Counted from the first letter of the stretch, positions 26,307 through 35,612 are shown. The stretch: 64,000 bases of DNA from Comamonas sp. 26 (GCF_002754475.1 NZ_PEFL01000001.1:1736001-1800000); one strand, 5' to 3'. A program made the numbers and translations. The notes: generated by a model from the letters alone, not told the origin.

Positions 26307-26549
26307 ATGGGTCTCTACAGCCACCTCACCACCGAACAGCTCGCCGCCCGGCGCGACAGTTATCTGGCCGCCATCGATGCGCGCCTGACCGGCCCCACGC
26401 AGGCCAGCCACAGCACCGATGGGGTGGGCGCGCGCTCCGTGCAGTTCAATGCCGACACGACGCAGCTGCGTCGCGCCATTGACGACATCAACGCCGAGTT
26501 GCTGCGCCGTACCGGCCAGCCAGCGCGCAAGCCCATCTACCTGGTGTAA
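26307..26549 (+). CDS. Phage head-tail joining protein, gpW-like
   Basis: An 80-aa protein of the lambda gpW type: N-terminal helix (LTTEQLAARRDSYLAAIDAR), a beta hairpin (SVQFNADTTQLRRAIDD) and C-terminal RKPIYLV. gpW is placed between terminase and portal in lambda-like phages, and here the portal gene follows by 2 bases. No terminase precedes it, so the left part of the late operon is missing. Confidence 0.82.
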   Translation: MGLYSHLTTEQLAARRDSYLAAIDARLTGPTQASHSTDGVGARSVQFNADTTQLRRAIDDINAELLRRTGQPARKPIYLV

Positions 26550-26551
26550 GC

Positions 26552-28156
26552 ATGGGCCGCAATACACGCATGCATCGGCAAAGCCGCAGCCGCACGTCGT
26601 TGGGCGCAGCGCCATTGAAGGGCGGCGCAGCCATGTCTGCCCACCAGGGTGCATCGCACACCGATCTGGCCCTGCGTGACTGGCAGCCGTTTGCCGGCAG
26701 CGCCGATGCAGACTTGCTGCCCGAACTCGATACCCTGACCAGCCGCAGCCGAGACCTGGTGCGCAATGACGGGCTGATGGCCGGCGGCATTCAAACCCAC
26801 CGCGATAACGTGGTGGGCGCGGTGCTGCGCTTGTCGGCCTTGCCCGATTACCGCCTGCTGGGCTGGACCCCCGAGCAAGCCCGCGAGTGGGGCAACAAGG
26901 TGGAGGCGCACTTTCGCAGCTGGGCCGACACGACGGATTGCGATGCCGCGCGCACGCTGGATTTGCTGGGCCTGACGGTGCTGGCCTTGGGCGGCGAGAT
27001 GGTCAACGGCGATGCGGTGGCCATTCCCAAATGGTTGCCCCGGCCAGACAGCCCCTGGGCTACGCGCATCAGCGTGATTGAGGCTGACCGGCTGGAAACG
27101 CCGCCCCACCTGCAGGGTATTGCCAGCATTCGCCGGGGTGTGGAGTTTGACCGCGAGGGCGCGCCCATTGCCTATCACTTTCAGGCGGCGCACCCGGGCG
27201 ATGCGCTGTATTTGCGCGGCGATGAAGCTATGGACCTGAACCGGTGGGAGCGTGTGCCTGCCTTCACGCCCTGGGGCCGCCGCCGTGTGGTGCATCTGCA
27301 TTCCAAAGAGCGCACGGGCCAGAGCCGGGGCAAGCCCATCGTCAGCGCCGTGATGCGCGAGTTTCATATGGCGGGCAAGTACGCCCAGAACGAGCTGCAG
27401 GCCAGCCTGGCCAATTCGCTGGTGGCGGCGTTTCTGGAGTCGGATCTGGACCAGGAATCATCTGCCGCCTTGTTTGGTGACCAGCCGCGCGATGCGTGGA
27501 AGGACTCCGTCAAGCAGTCGCGCAGCATTGGCAAGCTGCAGGCCGGGGCGGTGATTCCGCTGCCCGTGGGCGCGCGCCTGCAGTCGTTTACGCCAGGCCG
27601 CCCCAATGTGGCGTTTGAGGCTTTCATGCAGTCGGTGGAGCGGCGCATTGCCGCAGGCATGAACCTGCCTTATGAGCTGTTTGCCAAAGACTTCAGCAAA
27701 GTGAACTACAGCAGCGCCCGCGCTGCGCTGCTGGAGGCATGGCGCTACTTTCACGGCCGCCGCCGCTGGCTGACCACTACCTGGCTCAAGCCCATTTTTG
27801 AGCTGTGGTTGGAAGAGGCGGTGAACGCTGGCGTGATTGATGCGCCCGGTTTTTACGCCAACCGCTATGCCTATACCCGCTGCCGCTTTGTGTTTGGCGG
27901 CAAGGGCTGGGTGGACCCGGTGAAGGAAATCACCGCGGCCAAGCTGCGGCTGGAGATTGGCGTTTCCACCCTGGAGCAGGAATGCGCAGAGCAAGGCCTG
28001 GACTGGGAAGAGGTGCTGCACCAGCAAAAGATTGAAGCCGAGCGCCGTGCCGAGCTGGGCTTGGTCAGCCCCATGGCCACCACCTGGATTGCCAACACCG
28101 CCGACAGCACTGGCGACAAGGAAGAGGGCGCAGCCCCGAAAAAGGATGCGCCATGA
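26552..28156 (+). CDS. Phage portal protein, lambda gpB family
   Basis: A 534-aa portal subunit that would form the dodecameric DNA gate of the procapsid. Family regions are present throughout: SRDLVRNDGLMAGGIQTHRDNVVG, GGEMVNGDAVAI, VIEADRLETP, IRRGVEFDREGAPIAYHF, GMNLPYELFAKDFSKVNYSSARAALLEAWR. Length is normal and no frameshift is seen. Its stop overlaps the ATG of the next, chimeric gene (ATGA). Confidence 0.92.
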   Translation: MGRNTRMHRQSRSRTSLGAAPLKGGAAMSAHQGASHTDLALRDWQPFAGSADADLLPELDTLTSRSRDLVRNDGLMAGGIQTHRDNVVGAVLRLSALPDYRLLGWTPEQAREWGNKVEAHFRSWADTTDCDAARTLDLLGLTVLALGGEMVNGDAVAIPKWLPRPDSPWATRISVIEADRLETPPHLQGIASIRRGVEFDREGAPIAYHFQAAHPGDALYLRGDEAMDLNRWERVPAFTPWGRRRVVHLHSKERTGQSRGKPIVSAVMREFHMAGKYAQNELQASLANSLVAAFLESDLDQESSAALFGDQPRDAWKDSVKQSRSIGKLQAGAVIPLPVGARLQSFTPGRPNVAFEAFMQSVERRIAAGMNLPYELFAKDFSKVNYSSARAALLEAWRYFHGRRRWLTTTWLKPIFELWLEEAVNAGVIDAPGFYANRYAYTRCRFVFGGKGWVDPVKEITAAKLRLEIGVSTLEQECAEQGLDWEEVLHQQKIEAERRAELGLVSPMATTWIANTADSTGDKEEGAAPKKDAP

Positions 28157-30948
28157 GCCGCCAGATGAATCGACCCTACCCGCACCTGGCTGATGTGCTG
28201 GCCAAGGGCGCCAACGCGACCAATACCAGCGTGGAAGGCCTGGCCCAGGCCCTGAGCTATGCCGCACCGGTTGCCAATACCCTGGGCGTGAGTCTGGAGA
28301 GCACCGTCGCCATCATCGGCAAGTTTGCCGATGCGGGCATTGACGCCAGCCGCGCGGGCACGGCGCTGAACTCCATCATGAGTCAGTTTGCCAACCCGCT
28401 CTCCAGCTTCCGCAAGGAACTGGGCGCTGCCGGCATCGTCACCACCAATTTTGAAGAAGCTCTGCACCAGCTGGCAGCCAAGGGCAAAGACGGCGAGCGT
28501 GCCATCAATGCGGTGGGCTTGGAGGCCGGGCCCGCGCTGCGCGCCTTGCTCAACCAAGGCATGGGTGCGTTGGACGAACTGACGGGCAAGTTGCGGGAGG
28601 CGGGCGGCAGTGCCGAAGCCACGGCCAAGACCATGGCCGACAACCTCAATGGCTCTCTCAAGGGCCTGAGCAGCATGTGGGAGACCGTGACCCAGGTGCT
28701 GGGCAAGCCCGTGCTGCCAGTGGTGCGCAAAGGCGTGGACGAGCTGACCGGCGCACTGCGCAAGGCGGTCGATAACGGCCTGGTGGAGCGCTTCGGTCAG
28801 ACCCTTGCGACGGCCTTCGAGAACGGCCTGAAGTTCTTCCGCGCGTTTGCAGCCAACGTCAACTTTGACGTCGTGGTGTTGCGCCTGCAGGTCTTTGCCA
28901 GCGAAACGGGCGAGACGCTGCAGCGCATCGGCCAATACGCCACCAATGCCGGCAACACGGTGCAGTTGGCCTGGGGCGTGATGACGGCCGGGGTCAATGG
29001 CGTGCTGACTGCCATCTACGGCCTGGGCGCGGCGTTTGCACAGGTTGCCTCCAAGGTGATGGCGGGCGTGGCCATGCTGCGCAGCGGCCTGGCGTCTGTC
29101 ACTTTTGGGGGGCTGACCGATCAGGCCGTGCTGGGCACTTACACGCGCGAGCAGCTCACCGAGATGGGGGTGACGCTGGTCGACCCCACCCAGATCGCCC
29201 GCGATGACGGGGCGGGCAAGCTGATGCTCAATGGCGCACAGGTAGGCACCGTGACCTATGCGACGGGCGCGGTGGACTTCAACCCCGATGTCACGATCAA
29301 GATTCCCAAGCCGGTTTACTCGTCCAGCCAGGTCAGCGGCGGGGGCTTTTCTGGAGAGGTCGCCAAGTACCGCCTGAACTATGAGGGCATCGATTACCTG
29401 AGCGCTCCCTCGATCTACCCTAACGATGAGAGCGGCTACGTCAAGATCCGGTTTCGCACCACGGGAAGCGCGACCCGCCGCACGCTGCAGGTCACGTTTG
29501 CGCCTGAGTTTGACCTGGTCACGGGCGTGCAGGCTCCGGTGGTGCCGGGTTCGGTCCTGCTGATGCCTGCCAGCGGTCAGCCCTGGAGCGATGACGGCAG
29601 GGGTGTGCTGCGGGTGCTGACGGCTGCGGGATTTGTAAATCGAGGCACTCTGAACTACGCCACGGGCCGGGTGGCACTCACATCCTGGACGGCGGGCAAT
29701 GCCAACTCGCTGCGCCGTGCGGCTTGCATCACCACATTGGGTGATGCGATTTCCAGTGCCTATGTGTTCAGAACGGCTGCTGCTCCTCTGCGTCCTGGCT
29801 CCCTTACGGTGCAGATTCCCCGTGCCTCGGGTGGCTCGCAGAACGTCACCGCTGGCATTGACGGCACCATCTCAGCTCCCGGTGTGGTCGGCACTGTGGA
29901 CTACGAAACCGGCTTGGTGCGTCTGGGCTTTGGGGCTCTGGTCGTGGCCGCTGGCAATGAGACTGAGCCCTGGTACGACGCCGCCAACGTCCAGCCGGAC
30001 GGCAAGATCTTTAAACCTCAGCCCATTGTGGCCAGCGCCTTGCGCTATGCGGCGGTGGCCTATGCCTATCTGCCCATGAATGCCGACATCATCGGCATCG
30101 ACCCGGTGCGCCTGCCCAGCGATGGCAAGGTGCCTATCTTCCGGCCCGGCACTCTGTGCGTGGTGGGTCACACCAAGACCAGCAGCCAGTTGGTGGCGAG
30201 CAACGGCCAGACCATCAACCTGGCCCGTGTGCGCCTGTCCCGCGTGGTGGTGCGCGATGCCAATGGCAAGACCCTGAATGCAGGTTTTTCCGTGGACCTG
30301 GAGGCCGGGCAGGTCACTTTTACCGACGTGTCCGCCATGACCATGCCGGTCACCATCGAGGACCGTATCGAAGACATGGCCACGGCCACAGATGTGCAGA
30401 TCTCCGGCGAGATCACCTTTAACCGGGCGCTGACCCATGACTATCCCAAGGACTGCACCTATGTCTCCAGCGCCTTGCAGGCCAGCGACCGGCGTGCCCG
30501 CGTGAGTCTGGCCTTTGAGCAGCAGACCTGGATTGATAACGTCTGGGCCGATGCCCCCAATGGGCCAGGGATTGCAGCCAAGTACGACCAGAGCGTCTCG
30601 CCCATAGCAATCACCAATGCCGGCGGCAGCACCGAGCGCTGGGTGCTGCAGTTCACCACTACCACGCAGTTTCGGGTGATTGGCGAGCATGTGGGTGTGA
30701 TCGCCATCGGCGATATCAACACGATTTGCTCGCCCGTCAACCCGGCCACGGGCAAGCCTTATTTCACGATCGATCCGCTGGGCTGGGGCAGTGGCTGGGC
30801 GATCGGAAACATTCTGCGCATCAACACCGTGGGGGCCATCTACCCGTTCTGGGTGGTGCGCACCATCCAGCCGGGGCCGGAAACCGGCATCGAGCACAGC
30901 TTTTCTATCCTGGCGCGCGGTGATGTGAACCGCCCGCAGACAAACTGA
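28153..30948 (+). CDS. Chimeric phage protein: protease start / tape measure / tail protein
   Basis: A 931-aa continuous frame built from unrelated parts. Residues 1-12 (MSRQMNRPYPHL) sit where a prohead protease gene normally begins, overlapping the portal stop. From about 13 to 320 it is a tail tape measure (TP901-like): ADAGIDASRAGTALNSIMSQF, LSSMWETVTQVLGKPVLPVV, hydrophobic helices near 280-315. From about 321 on it becomes a beta-rich tail or baseplate-type protein (GTYTREQLTEMGVTLVDPTQ; RGDVNRPQTN). Missing between are protease, capsid, head completion, tail tube and chaperone genes. Two deletions have fused three genes in frame. Probably non-functional. Confidence 0.8.
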   Translation: MSRQMNRPYPHLADVLAKGANATNTSVEGLAQALSYAAPVANTLGVSLESTVAIIGKFADAGIDASRAGTALNSIMSQFANPLSSFRKELGAAGIVTTNFEEALHQLAAKGKDGERAINAVGLEAGPALRALLNQGMGALDELTGKLREAGGSAEATAKTMADNLNGSLKGLSSMWETVTQVLGKPVLPVVRKGVDELTGALRKAVDNGLVERFGQTLATAFENGLKFFRAFAANVNFDVVVLRLQVFASETGETLQRIGQYATNAGNTVQLAWGVMTAGVNGVLTAIYGLGAAFAQVASKVMAGVAMLRSGLASVTFGGLTDQAVLGTYTREQLTEMGVTLVDPTQIARDDGAGKLMLNGAQVGTVTYATGAVDFNPDVTIKIPKPVYSSSQVSGGGFSGEVAKYRLNYEGIDYLSAPSIYPNDESGYVKIRFRTTGSATRRTLQVTFAPEFDLVTGVQAPVVPGSVLLMPASGQPWSDDGRGVLRVLTAAGFVNRGTLNYATGRVALTSWTAGNANSLRRAACITTLGDAISSAYVFRTAAAPLRPGSLTVQIPRASGGSQNVTAGIDGTISAPGVVGTVDYETGLVRLGFGALVVAAGNETEPWYDAANVQPDGKIFKPQPIVASALRYAAVAYAYLPMNADIIGIDPVRLPSDGKVPIFRPGTLCVVGHTKTSSQLVASNGQTINLARVRLSRVVVRDANGKTLNAGFSVDLEAGQVTFTDVSAMTMPVTIEDRIEDMATATDVQISGEITFNRALTHDYPKDCTYVSSALQASDRRARVSLAFEQQTWIDNVWADAPNGPGIAAKYDQSVSPIAITNAGGSTERWVLQFTTTTQFRVIGEHVGVIAIGDINTICSPVNPATGKPYFTIDPLGWGSGWAIGNILRINTVGAIYPFWVVRTIQPGPETGIEHSFSILARGDVNRPQTN

Positions 30949-30970
30949 TTTCCGAACTCTGGAGAGAGAT

Positions 30971-33262
30971 ATGGCATCCATCGTAGACACCGGCGTCAAA
31001 CACGCATACAGCTCCATGGCCGGAGCGCCCGCTATCAACGGCGCGGCGGGCTCACTGATCTCCGCACTTGACGCTTTCCTGGTCACAGGCTGGGGAACCA
31101 AGGCCGTGGATTCGGCGGTCATCAGCAACGGCGTTTGCCGCTTGAACTTTGCCAGCGGCAAGAGCGCTGCCGAGGCCCATACCGTCATTTTGGTGGCAGG
31201 CGCTTCGCCTGCCGCGCTAAGTGGTGAGCAGAAGGTCACTGCCGTTGCCAGCGGCTGGGTGGAGTTCAAGACCGCTTTGCCCGATGGTTCGGTCACAGGC
31301 TCCATCAGTTTCAAGATGGCACCGCTGGGCTGGGAGAAGGTTTTTACCGGCACCAACAAGGCGGTGTATCGACAGACTGATCCAGCTTCGACTCGTACTT
31401 ACTACCGGGTCGATGACAGCAATGCCCTGTATGCCCGCGTGCAAATGTATGAGTCCATGACTGATGTGGACACAGGTGTTGCGGTGGCACCGCTGACTGT
31501 GGCAGGCGGGTATTACTGGCACAAGCGGGTTTCGTCGGGAGGTGCCGGTAACTACTGGATGCTCGCCGGAGATTCTCGGGGCTTCTTTGCCGTACTGTTC
31601 CCGCATAACTCACCGACCGCTGCTAGTGGCAACAACTACGCGGGGTGTTCGTATTACGCAGGCGATCTCAACAGTTACCGCAGCGGTGATGCGTTGCCCT
31701 CTGGATGGACGTCGACCGCGCAAGACGCCAAGCCTTTGCAGGAGCAGTTCGGCGTGGCCTGGCAGGACGGCCAGCGGCAAGGGGTGGCCCTGCAGGGGCG
31801 GTTTCAGAAGGCGTGGCCTCTGCCTGGCGCAACCATGCAGGTCAACTGGCAAGAGTCGCAAGGTGTGCGCGTGGCTCTGCAGGCCAATGTCCAGGATGCC
31901 ACGCCCGTGCGTGCGGGTTGGGTAGTGCGGTATGAGGAAAGCCTGCGCGACCGTCGCTTGCTGCTGGAGGCCGTGGCTCAGGATGCGATGGGGCTGCAGC
32001 ACCTCGTCACTGATGGAGCTGGTTCAGCGGTGCCGCTTTACACGGCTTACTTGGCTCGCTACCAGCAGGCCATGAAGCCACCAGCGGGAAAGTCGGTGCC
32101 CAAGCCTCCCGAGCCTGAAAAGCCCGGCTGCTATGAGCAACTGGTGGGTGGCCCCATCCCATTGCTGTTCTGCCGCTCCTGGGCGGTATCGGCAAATCTG
32201 CTGTTCATGTGCTGCAGGTCCATTGGGCCTGAGCCGCAGCCCCAGTTCTTCATTCCCCTGTTGCCCGTCTATATGCAAGTCCACCATCTCACTGCGCATT
32301 TGCTGCCAAGCCTTGAGCCTGTTGTGCTCACTGACGTCACTATTTCTGCAGACGATGACAGCTATTGCTGGAGCCTGTCGGCCAACGGGCCTGAGCATTT
32401 GCTGGACCAGCTCGCGCCTGTGGGCGGACTGCCGCAGCGTCTGCAGGTCGGTATTGATGGAATGCAGTTTGTCTTTGCGGTCACCAGCACTGCGCGCAGC
32501 CGTTCCTTTGATCGCCGCCGCGTAGCGGTGCAGGGCATCAGCGTTACGGCCATGCTGGGCAATCCGTATATGCCCAAGCAGTCTTGGCTTTCCACCTCGG
32601 TGGCCACGGCGCAGCAGCTGGCGGTGAGCACGTTGGAGTTCAGCGGGGTAGGTCTGGATTGGCAGATCCCGGACTGGCAGGTGCCTGCCGGCGCGTGGAG
32701 TTTTCAGGGCACGCCCCTGCAGGCCGTGCTGCGCATGGCCGAGTCGGTCAATGCCGTGGTGCGCAGCCACCGCACGGCAGAGCAGCTCATCGTTGCGCCG
32801 CGCTACCCGGTGCTGCCGTGGGAATGGGGTGCGGCCGTGCCCGATGTGCAAATGCCTGCGGCCGTCATCGTGACCGACGAACTGCGGCCAGATCCGCGTG
32901 CCGAATACAACGCCGTCTATGTTGCGGGCGGCAGCGTGGGGGGCGTGCTCGGCCATGTGGTTCGCAGCCTCAGCGCGCGCGACAAGCTGGCTCCGCAGAT
33001 TCAGGACGACCTCATCACCAATGCCGACGCAGCCCGCATGCGCGGCAGCTGGGCGCTGGCGGCCAGCGGCAACAAGCTGCAGCACAGCATCAGCATGCCT
33101 GTGCTTACCGGCGGCACCAACCCCGGCATCTTGAACCCCGGCCAGCTGCTGGAGGTTGCAGATACCGACGGCACCTGGCGCGGCCTGGTGCGCGGTGTCA
33201 GCGTCACTGCCGCTATGCCCCGCGTGCGCCAGCAAGTCACCGTCGAAAGGGTCGCCGCATGA
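30971..33262 (+). CDS. Phage tail protein, probable second chimera
   Basis: A 763-aa protein. Residues 1-255 resemble a tail protein (SMAGAPAINGAAGSLISALD, FASGKSAAEAHTVILVAG). From about 265 the sequence changes to short imperfect repeats (FGVAWQDGQRQGVALQGRFQ; MQVNWQESQGVRVALQANVQ), a Pro-rich linker (KPPEPEKPG), and from about 430 a baseplate-hub-like domain (HHLTAHLLPSLEPVVLTDVT, GMQFVFAVTS, LRPDPRAEYNAVYVAGG, NPGILNPGQLLEVAD). The start ATG at 30971 has AGAGAGA. It overlaps the next gene by ATGA. Tail function likely; exact role uncertain. Confidence 0.72.
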   Translation: MASIVDTGVKHAYSSMAGAPAINGAAGSLISALDAFLVTGWGTKAVDSAVISNGVCRLNFASGKSAAEAHTVILVAGASPAALSGEQKVTAVASGWVEFKTALPDGSVTGSISFKMAPLGWEKVFTGTNKAVYRQTDPASTRTYYRVDDSNALYARVQMYESMTDVDTGVAVAPLTVAGGYYWHKRVSSGGAGNYWMLAGDSRGFFAVLFPHNSPTAASGNNYAGCSYYAGDLNSYRSGDALPSGWTSTAQDAKPLQEQFGVAWQDGQRQGVALQGRFQKAWPLPGATMQVNWQESQGVRVALQANVQDATPVRAGWVVRYEESLRDRRLLLEAVAQDAMGLQHLVTDGAGSAVPLYTAYLARYQQAMKPPAGKSVPKPPEPEKPGCYEQLVGGPIPLLFCRSWAVSANLLFMCCRSIGPEPQPQFFIPLLPVYMQVHHLTAHLLPSLEPVVLTDVTISADDDSYCWSLSANGPEHLLDQLAPVGGLPQRLQVGIDGMQFVFAVTSTARSRSFDRRRVAVQGISVTAMLGNPYMPKQSWLSTSVATAQQLAVSTLEFSGVGLDWQIPDWQVPAGAWSFQGTPLQAVLRMAESVNAVVRSHRTAEQLIVAPRYPVLPWEWGAAVPDVQMPAAVIVTDELRPDPRAEYNAVYVAGGSVGGVLGHVVRSLSARDKLAPQIQDDLITNADAARMRGSWALAASGNKLQHSISMPVLTGGTNPGILNPGQLLEVADTDGTWRGLVRGVSVTAAMPRVRQQVTVERVAA

Positions 33263-33495
33263 GCACCAACCTTTACAAGCGCCTCAAGGCTCTGCTGCCT
33301 GATGACCCCGTCATGACCGGGCAGATCAGCGCCGTGTTTGCCGACGGCACCGCGCTGGTCGCCCTTGAAGGTGCCGCAGGCCTGCTGCGTGTGCGCAACC
33401 CGCTGGGCACGGCTAATGGCGTGCGCGTCTATGCGCAAGGCGGCGCCATCACCGGCCCCGCGCCCGCCATGCCCTATGTGCTGATCGAAGTCTGA
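33259..33495 (+). CDS. Small phage tail/baseplate protein
   Basis: A 78-aa beta-rich protein (MTGQISAVFADGTALVALEG, VRVYAQGGAIT), starting at ATG 33259 inside the end of the hub gene (ATGA overlap). Such small proteins follow the baseplate hub in several siphophages. Specific function not known. Confidence 0.7.
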   Translation: MSTNLYKRLKALLPDDPVMTGQISAVFADGTALVALEGAAGLLRVRNPLGTANGVRVYAQGGAITGPAPAMPYVLIEV

Positions 33496-33532
33496 AAACG
33501 AAATAGGAAAGCGACATACGAAAGGAGAGGGA

Positions 33533-33829
33533 ATGGATGACTACGGGGATGAGTTGCCGGTGGTATCGCACCAGCAGATCAATGAACGATTCGACAAAGG
33601 GAGTGAGCGCATGGCCGCCATCGAGCGCGATCTGAAGGCTGCGACGCAGGAGCTCTATGAGCTCAAGCAGCAGCTGGCGGATCTACTGGAATTTTTTACC
33701 GCCATGAAAGGTGCCTTCAAGGTGCTGAACTGGGTGGGCAAGGTGGCCAAGCCGCTGGCGGCCATCGTCATGCTGGGCGGCGCCTGTGTAGGTTTCTGGA
33801 CGGCTATCAAGGGAGGAGCAAGCCGATGA
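33533..33829 (+). CDS. Holin-like or lysis-associated membrane protein
   Basis: A 98-aa protein with an N-terminal charged coiled coil (NERFDKGSERMAAIERDLKA...ELYELKQQLADLLEFF) and a C-terminal membrane helix (KPLAAIVMLGGACVGFWTAI). A GGAGAGG site precedes ATG 33533. It overlaps the endolysin gene by ATGA and lies where holins usually sit, so a pinholin or holin-like role is probable. Confidence 0.7.
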   Translation: MDDYGDELPVVSHQQINERFDKGSERMAAIERDLKAATQELYELKQQLADLLEFFTAMKGAFKVLNWVGKVAKPLAAIVMLGGACVGFWTAIKGGASR

Positions 33830-34296
33830 ACTGGAAAGAAAAACTCTTGGCCGCCATCGGTGGCGCTGCCTTTGCTTTGGCTGTGCCGCTGGTGCAGAAG
33901 TACGAAGGCACCGTGCTGCGCAGCTACCCCGATCCGGTGGGCATCGTCACGGCATGCACCGGCCATACCGGTCCCGAGCTCAAGATGGGCCAGACCTACA
34001 CCCGCCAGCAGTGCGAGGAAATACTCTACAAAGACTTGGCCAAGCATGCCGATGCGCTGGATTGCATTCGTCAGCCCTTGACCGATGGCCAACGCGCCGC
34101 CTTTGTGAGCTTTGCTTTTAACGTGGGCGAGGGTGCGTTTTGCGGCAGCACCCTGGTGCGCAAGGCCAATGCGGGCGACATCGATGGCGCGTGTGCCGAG
34201 CTATCGCGCTGGACCTATGCCGGTGGCAAGCAGTTGCCCGGCCTCATCAAACGTCGCGCGGCAGAGCGCCAATTGTGTGAGGCGGGGCTGGCATGA
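33826..34296 (+). CDS. Endolysin (lysozyme, GH24), SAR type
   Basis: A 156-aa muramidase. The catalytic triad fits E-8aa-D-5aa-T: Glu27 (QKYEG), Asp36 (YPDPVG), Thr42. The N-terminal hydrophobic stretch (residues 8-22) rich in Ala/Gly looks like a signal-arrest-release anchor, as in R21-type endolysins. It overlaps both neighbours by four bases within the lysis cassette. Confidence 0.92.
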   Translation: MNWKEKLLAAIGGAAFALAVPLVQKYEGTVLRSYPDPVGIVTACTGHTGPELKMGQTYTRQQCEEILYKDLAKHADALDCIRQPLTDGQRAAFVSFAFNVGEGAFCGSTLVRKANAGDIDGACAELSRWTYAGGKQLPGLIKRRAAERQLCEAGLA

Positions 34297-34805
34297 CAGG
34301 CGCATCCCGTCTCTGGCCGTGGCTGGCCTTGGCCCTTGCGGGGCTGCTGGCCCTGCAGTCGCTCAGGCTGGCCAACGCTCAGCTGGAGCTGGCCAAGGTT
34401 GAGGTTTCTCAATCAAAACAGGCTCAATCCCAAGCACAACAAGCGCTAGCAGCTACAGAAAAGAAAGCGTCTGCCGTGCTTGGGCATGGCGCGGCCCAAC
34501 AGGACAACACCCATGACTACACACAAAAACTGGCAGTGCTGGAAACTGCTCGCGCTGCTGACGCTTCCCGCATTGCAGGCCTGCAGCACGACATCCGCAG
34601 TGCCGCTACTCGCAACGCCCAGCTTGCCGGTGACGCCGCTGCCTGCAGAAGTCTCGCAGATCAACACCAGCGACTCGCAGCCCTTGCTGGCGAAGGCGCG
34701 GGCGTGGTTGGCCAGCTTGTCGGATTGGTCGAGCGCAGAGACGCCCAGGTTAACGCCCTGATGGGGCAGGTGCAGGTGGACAGGCAGTTGCTGGCCAGCC
34801 ATTGA
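34293..34805 (+). CDS. i-spanin Rz-like
   Basis: A 170-aa inner-membrane spanin subunit. One N-terminal transmembrane helix (8-24, LWPWLALALAGLLALQSL) and a long periplasmic coiled coil (about 28-130). It overlaps the lysozyme by ATGA. The o-spanin gene is embedded in its sequence in another frame. A copy of the genomic AGCGCT-GCAGCTA repeat (34425-34460) is read through as coding sequence QQALAATEKKA in the coiled coil. Confidence 0.85.
   Translation: MTGASRLWPWLALALAGLLALQSLRLANAQLELAKVEVSQSKQAQSQAQQALAATEKKASAVLGHGAAQQDNTHDYTQKLAVLETARAADASRIAGLQHDIRSAATRNAQLAGDAAACRSLADQHQRLAALAGEGAGVVGQLVGLVERRDAQVNALMGQVQVDRQLLASH
34513..34761 (+). CDS. o-spanin Rz1-like lipoprotein, embedded in Rz
   Basis: An 82-aa lipoprotein, start MTTHKNWQCW, lipobox LQAC (Cys24) followed by STTS; the mature part is Pro/Ser/Leu-rich. 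It lies wholly inside the Rz gene in the +1 frame, the classic embedded arrangement. Outer-membrane partner that spans the periplasm with Rz to disrupt the outer membrane at lysis. Confidence 0.85.
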   Translation: MTTHKNWQCWKLLALLTLPALQACSTTSAVPLLATPSLPVTPLPAEVSQINTSDSQPLLAKARAWLASLSDWSSAETPRLTP

Positions 34806-34894
34806 GCTCACCCAGAAAAGGCGAAAGCCCCAAGCGTTACGACCGCCTGAGGCTTTCTTTCCCAACCCTTGCAAGACCAAGAATCAGAGCGTTG

Positions 34895-35047
34895 ATGATG
34901 TTTTTCAAAGTGACCGTCACCGCACCTTTGGACGCAGCCGCGGCCGACCGCTTTGCCCGCCGTATTGCTGTGGCCTACGTGCAGGTCGCACTGGGCATCA
35001 CTTCCGCAGGGCTGGCGGGCCTGCTGCTGGCTATCCGCTGGTGGTGA
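34895..35047 (+). CDS. Small phage membrane protein (50 aa)
   Basis: A 50-aa protein with one transmembrane helix (about 25-46, VAYVQVALGITSAGLAGLLLAI). ATG 34895 or the next ATG. It follows the lysis cassette. The ribosome site is weak, so support is moderate. It ends just before the uspA array. Confidence 0.5.
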   Translation: MMFFKVTVTAPLDAAAADRFARRIAVAYVQVALGITSAGLAGLLLAIRWW

Positions 35048-35056
35048 AGCGCCGCC

Positions 35057-35506
35057 CTACACCACAGGCCGGTGCACCAGCACCGGAATGCTGCTGTTCA
35101 CCAGCACGCGCTGTGTTTCGCTGCCCAGCAGAATCCCGGCAATGCCCTTGCGTCCGTGCGAAGCCATGCAGATCAGGTCGCAATTGCTGTCCTTGGCTTG
35201 CTGGATGATGGCCTGGTGCACCGAGAAGTTCATGGTCCTTGCCGTCTTGCACTCCACGCCCTCGGCCTTGGCCATGTCCTGCACCGCCTGCAGCACCTTG
35301 TCGGCCGTTTTTTCGGCGTCTTTGCGTAGCTCGCTGGGGTTGTAAGTCACCATCCCCTCGCTGGCATACATCAAGGCGGAATAATCCGGCATCACATACA
35401 GCACCGTCACTTCGGCGCCTTGCTCCTTGGCCAGTTGCAGGCCCGCGTGCAGCGCGGCCTCAGAGAGTTTCGAGCCGTCTGTAGGAATCAAAATGTGCTT
35501 GAACAT
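35057..35506 (-). CDS. Universal stress protein A family, copy 1
   Basis: A 149-aa USP domain. The ATP-binding motif G-2x-G-9x-G/S is visible in SHGRKGIAGILLGSETQRVL, and the N-terminal ILIPTDGSKLSEAA is standard. Cytoplasmic stress protein, often induced by low oxygen or growth arrest. ATG 35506 has AAGGAGGC. The spacer upstream is a diverged copy of the one before copy 2, so the array arose by tandem duplication. Confidence 0.93.
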   Translation of the reverse strand: MFKHILIPTDGSKLSEAALHAGLQLAKEQGAEVTVLYVMPDYSALMYASEGMVTYNPSELRKDAEKTADKVLQAVQDMAKAEGVECKTARTMNFSVHQAIIQQAKDSNCDLICMASHGRKGIAGILLGSETQRVLVNSSIPVLVHRPVV

Positions 35507-35612
35507 ATTCAGCCTCCTTGCGCGCCAGCGCCTGTGGTTGTCAATGAATCAGAACCATTGCCGCCTCATACTCACACTCCGCTGCGGCGAATGCAACACC
35601 CCGAAACCCGCC

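Noticed and set aside
29872..31359. 495-codon minus-strand frame in phage tail genes
   Set aside because: Crosses two real rightward genes and has no family features.
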